A model generated the notes under the pieces. That model was not told where the DNA came from and ran no database searches. It saw only the letters and a program-made list of their open reading frames with translations. From Roseobacter litoralis Och 149 (GTDB lineage: Bacteria; Pseudomonadota; Alphaproteobacteria; Rhodobacterales; Rhodobacteraceae), in NCBI RefSeq assembly GCF_000154785.2, contig NC_015730.1, forward strand, positions 186,001 to 250,000: 64,000 nt of DNA. The letters run 5' to 3'. The position numbers were made by a program, and so were the translations under genes. The first letter of the stretch is position 1; each line of letters begins with the position of its first letter. Below, in pieces: positions 61,424-64,000 of the stretch.

Positions 61424-63178
61424 TCAACTGTCCTCGAAGGGGTCCCACTCGTCCTCGACCTCTGGCAGAGCGTCCGCAACGGCGGCTGCCGCGATCTGCT
61501 GGGGGGTTTTGATGGACGTGATGCGGGCTTTCGGAAACTGGGCGAGGACCGCCTGCATCATCGGGTGCGCAAGCGCTTTGCTTTGCAGGTCGAGTTCTGC
61601 GGCGTCTCGCTTTTCGGCAATCGTTGGCGCGGATGCATCATTCACAATTGTGACGGCCCAGCGATTGCCGGTCCAGAGTTGCAGCCGCTGCCCGAGCCGT
61701 TGCGCCAGATCGGCGGGCGCGTTTTCCGTGGGGGCAAATTCGATCCGGCCGGGCTGGTATTGCGCCAGCCGCACGCAGCCTTCTACCTCAACCAAGAGCT
61801 TTACGTCCCGATTGGTGCGGATCAGTTCGACCACATGATCAAAGCTGATGAAACGGCCAAGGGCTTCATTCGGTTGCTCGGCCAATGCTGTAACGGTGCC
61901 AGAACCCGACGGGGATGGGCTTCTTGCGGAGGCATAGGCCGTCGCAGTTGTGCCGCGCGTTGCCGTGTCCTGTGTGGGGGTACTGCCGCCTGAGGGGCCG
62001 CTTGCAGGTGCATCGGCCGCATTCAGTTTGCGCACCAATTCCTCGGGGGTTGGCATGTCAGCCACATGTGTCAGCCGGATGATCGCCATCTCGGCGGCCA
62101 TCATTGCATTGGGGGCACTTGCCACTTCGTCGAGTGCTTTCAATAGCATCTGCCACAGCCGCGTCAGCACGCGCATGGGCAAGGTGCCTGCCATCTCAAG
62201 GCCCCGGCTGCGTTCGTCGGGCGATACGGTGGGGTCTTCGGCGGCTTCGGGGGTGATCTTGACCACCGACACCCAATGGGTGATCTCCGCCAGATCGCGC
62301 AGCACGGCCATCGGGTCGGCCCCTTCGGCATATTGTGCCGACAGTTCGGTGAGCGCGCCCGCAGTGTCCCCGCGCAGGATCATGTCAAACAGATCGAGCA
62401 CGCGCCCGCGATCCGCCAGCCCCAGCATCGCGCGGACCTGCGCGGCTGTTGTCTCTCCCGCGCCGTGGCTGATGGCCTGATCCAGCAGCGAGGTCGCATC
62501 CCGCGCGGAGCCTTCAGCCGCGCGCGCGATCAAGGCCATGGCGTCCTGCGCGATTTCGGCCCCTTCGGCAGTCGCAATTTTGCGCATCAGATCAATCATG
62601 ACCTCGGGTTCGATGCGGCGCAGGTCAAACCGCTGGCAACGCGACAGCACGGTTACGGGGACCTTGCGGATTTCCGTGGTGGCAAAGATGAATTTTACAT
62701 GTTCCGGCGGCTCTTCCAGCGTTTTCAGCAGCGCGTTGAATGCGCCGGTGGACAGCATGTGCACTTCGTCGATGATATAGACTTTGTAGCGGGCCGAGGC
62801 GGCGCGGTAGTGGACGGAATCAATGATTTCCCGGATGTTTGCGACCCCGGTATTGGACGCCGCGTCCATTTCCATCACATCGACGTGGCGGCCCTCCATG
62901 ATGGCAGTGCAATGCTCACAGGTGCCGCAGGGTTCGGTTGTAGGGCCGCTTGTGCCGTCCGGGCCGATGCAATTCATGCCCTTGGCAATGATCCGGGCGG
63001 TGGTGGTTTTACCCGTGCCGCGGATGCCGGTCATGATAAAGGCTTGCGCGATGCGATCCGCTTCAAACGCGTTTTTCAGTGTCTGAACCATCGCGTCCTG
63101 TCCGACTAGATCGGCAAAGGTCTCAGGGCGGTATTTACGTGCCAGAACCTGATAGGGGGCGTGCGGTGTCTCGGACAT
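61424..63178 (-). CDS. dnaX: DNA polymerase III subunit gamma/tau
   Basis: Clamp-loader subunit of 584 residues. The N-terminal AAA+ module has GIRGTGKTTTARII (Walker A), a four-cysteine zinc module (CGTCEHCTA region), IIDEVHMLSTGAFNALLKTL (Walker B) and FIFATTEIRKVPVTVLSRCQ. The C-terminal third is the tau part that contacts the polymerase, with Ala/Pro/Thr-rich linkers. I see no obvious programmed-frameshift A-run. Confidence 0.95.
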   Translation of the reverse strand: MSETPHAPYQVLARKYRPETFADLVGQDAMVQTLKNAFEADRIAQAFIMTGIRGTGKTTTARIIAKGMNCIGPDGTSGPTTEPCGTCEHCTAIMEGRHVDVMEMDAASNTGVANIREIIDSVHYRAASARYKVYIIDEVHMLSTGAFNALLKTLEEPPEHVKFIFATTEIRKVPVTVLSRCQRFDLRRIEPEVMIDLMRKIATAEGAEIAQDAMALIARAAEGSARDATSLLDQAISHGAGETTAAQVRAMLGLADRGRVLDLFDMILRGDTAGALTELSAQYAEGADPMAVLRDLAEITHWVSVVKITPEAAEDPTVSPDERSRGLEMAGTLPMRVLTRLWQMLLKALDEVASAPNAMMAAEMAIIRLTHVADMPTPEELVRKLNAADAPASGPSGGSTPTQDTATRGTTATAYASARSPSPSGSGTVTALAEQPNEALGRFISFDHVVELIRTNRDVKLLVEVEGCVRLAQYQPGRIEFAPTENAPADLAQRLGQRLQLWTGNRWAVTIVNDASAPTIAEKRDAAELDLQSKALAHPMMQAVLAQFPKARITSIKTPQQIAAAAVADALPEVEDEWDPFEDS

Positions 63179-63302
63179 GAAAAGCCTTGCTGAAACGGAA
63201 TCGGAGCGACGATTTGCAGACTAAGGCGCAGCGCGTCCAAGAACAACGCCACTTGGCAAAGAAGTGCCGCAGGGACCCCGCCAATTCGCTGCGTGGCAAA
63301 CC

Positions 63303-63407
63303 TAAAGCGTCATGCGAAAAACCTGAATCACGTAATGCTGCCTGCAATGAAAGATTTCAACGCGTTACGTGATGCTTGATATTTCAGGCGTTTCGTCAAA
63401 CACTCTA
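63303..63407 (+). repeat. Dispersed hairpin repeat, copy 3
   Basis: A 105-base copy with a TAAAGCGTC left end, somewhat diverged toward the right (CACTCTA). It lies between the dnaX start and the idnD end. Its last three bases (CTA, 63405-63407) are the TAG stop codon of idnD. Confidence 0.82.
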
Positions 63408-64000
63408 GAACGACAGCTGCACTTTGATTGATTTGTTGCGATCCAGCGTGGTCGCAAATGCTTCATGTGCCTGTTCCACCGGAAAAACCTGCGTGATCAT
63501 GGGGGCGACGTTGATCACCCCTTGGTCAATCATCCGGACCGCATCGGCAAATTCAGGGTGGAAACGGTGCGTGCCCTTCAGCGAAATTTCTTTTCCGACA
63601 ATGGCGTTGATGGGGATATTCAGGCTCCCCGCGACGCCGACCTGAACCAATGTCCCGCGCGGGCGGACAAATTCAATCGCTATGGCAATCGCGGCCTCAG
63701 CGCCGGAGCATTCGAACACCACATCGAATTGTTTTTCAGGCGAGCTGAACGCATCCATCAGGTCGGCTGATGTCGCGATATTGACGCAGTGCGTTGCCCC
63801 CATTTTGCTCGCGTTGGACAGGGTGAAATCGACGAGATCGGTCACCACGATATCCGATGCGCCCCGTGCCTTGGATACTGCAACACACAACGCGCCAATC
63901 GGCCCGGCCCCGGTGACCAGAACGCGTTTGCCTGCCAGATCGCCGGCCTGATTTGCAGCATGCAGGCAAACTGCCAGCGGCTCGGCGCAGGCGGCATGTG
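63405..64000 (-). CDS. idnD: L-idonate 5-dehydrogenase, C-terminal part (cut by window edge)
   Basis: MDR-family alcohol dehydrogenase. The visible 198 residues start inside HAACAEPLAVCLHAANQAGD and follow Escherichia coli IdnD closely, with the NAD(P)-binding GAGPIGALCVAVSK, VQVGVAGSLNIPINAIVGKE and the KVQLSF ending. The enzyme oxidises L-idonate to 5-ketogluconate; sorbitol or threonine dehydrogenases are alternatives. The N-terminal zinc-binding part lies outside the window. The stop codon comes from a dispersed repeat. Confidence 0.8.
   Translation of the reverse strand, partial: HAACAEPLAVCLHAANQAGDLAGKRVLVTGAGPIGALCVAVSKARGASDIVVTDLVDFTLSNASKMGATHCVNIATSADLMDAFSSPEKQFDVVFECSGAEAAIAIAIEFVRPRGTLVQVGVAGSLNIPINAIVGKEISLKGTHRFHPEFADAVRMIDQGVINVAPMITQVFPVEQAHEAFATTLDRNKSIKVQLSF

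Noticed and set aside
63179-63302. Signal recognition particle RNA, which often lies near dnaX
   Set aside because: I looked for the conserved tetraloop and GGAAGGAAGCAGC-type core and did not find it.
48093-63407. Repeats as insertion sequences or CRISPR array
   Set aside because: The copies are about 100 bases, contain no transposase, are kilobases apart and have no regular spacers.

Overview
The window looks like a chromosomal segment of an alphaproteobacterium of the order Rhodobacterales, most likely a marine member of the Roseobacter group. The evidence is a roughly 60 % GC base composition, a malyl-CoA lyase almost identical to the Rhodobacter type, the alphaproteobacterial cell-cycle regulator TrcR, a TIGR02300 (FYDLN) acidic protein, a COQ9 protein, and taurine-pyruvate aminotransferase beside tauABC. 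I saw no phage, transposase or CRISPR array. Genus assignment is inference.

Layout. 1-4.2 kb: taurine use (partial tpa on the minus strand, divergent from tauABC). 4.4-16.2 kb: mostly unlinked housekeeping genes: a fatty acid desaturase, a DEAD-box helicase, a class IV aminotransferase, a WD40-cytochrome c fusion, an ArsR regulator with an Old Yellow Enzyme and matching palindromes, tRNA-Ala, a zinc peptidase, a GntR regulator, accA, and a LysE/Lrp pair. 16.2-20.9 kb: mcl1, then a dgcN-dgcA-dat operon likely to bring D-glutamate and other D-amino acids into L-glutamate, then a MaoC-like hydratase. 21-30.8 kb: pyruvate kinase, rpmI-rplT, pheS, a small low-GC membrane protein wedged between pheS and pheT, pheT, ytoQ and mscL.

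30.9-50.8 kb holds the most unusual part: a tight operon of nine genes on the plus strand (32609-48088) built around homologues of SrfB and SrfC. It encodes a membrane-anchored trypsin-like protease, an SrfA-like membrane protein whose cytoplasmic domain is paralogous to that of the protease, an Hsp70/actin-fold ATPase (SrfB), a dynamin-like P-loop GTPase (SrfC), a membrane protein with Sel1-like repeats, a periplasmic SH3-vWA protein, a MacB/FtsX-type ABC transporter and an FGE-fold protein without the catalytic cysteines. Two secreted ThuA-like paralogues and another membrane-anchored coiled-coil protein lie just beyond. I infer one envelope-spanning machine in which ATPase and GTPase states in the cytosol are coupled to periplasmic proteolysis, binding and transport. 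Its function is unknown to me.

50.9-64 kb: a Rieske oxygenase, a small lipoprotein, alanine dehydrogenase with its divergent Lrp regulator, an NYN-type RNase, rpsU, coq9, two quinone oxidoreductases, RNase T2, trcR, a RidA protein, recR-ybaB-dnaX and a partial L-idonate dehydrogenase. Four copies of a 98-105 bp hairpin-forming repeat (48.1, 54.9, 60.3 and 63.3 kb) are scattered here. In three of them the last bases of the repeat supply the stop codon of the neighbouring minus-strand gene.
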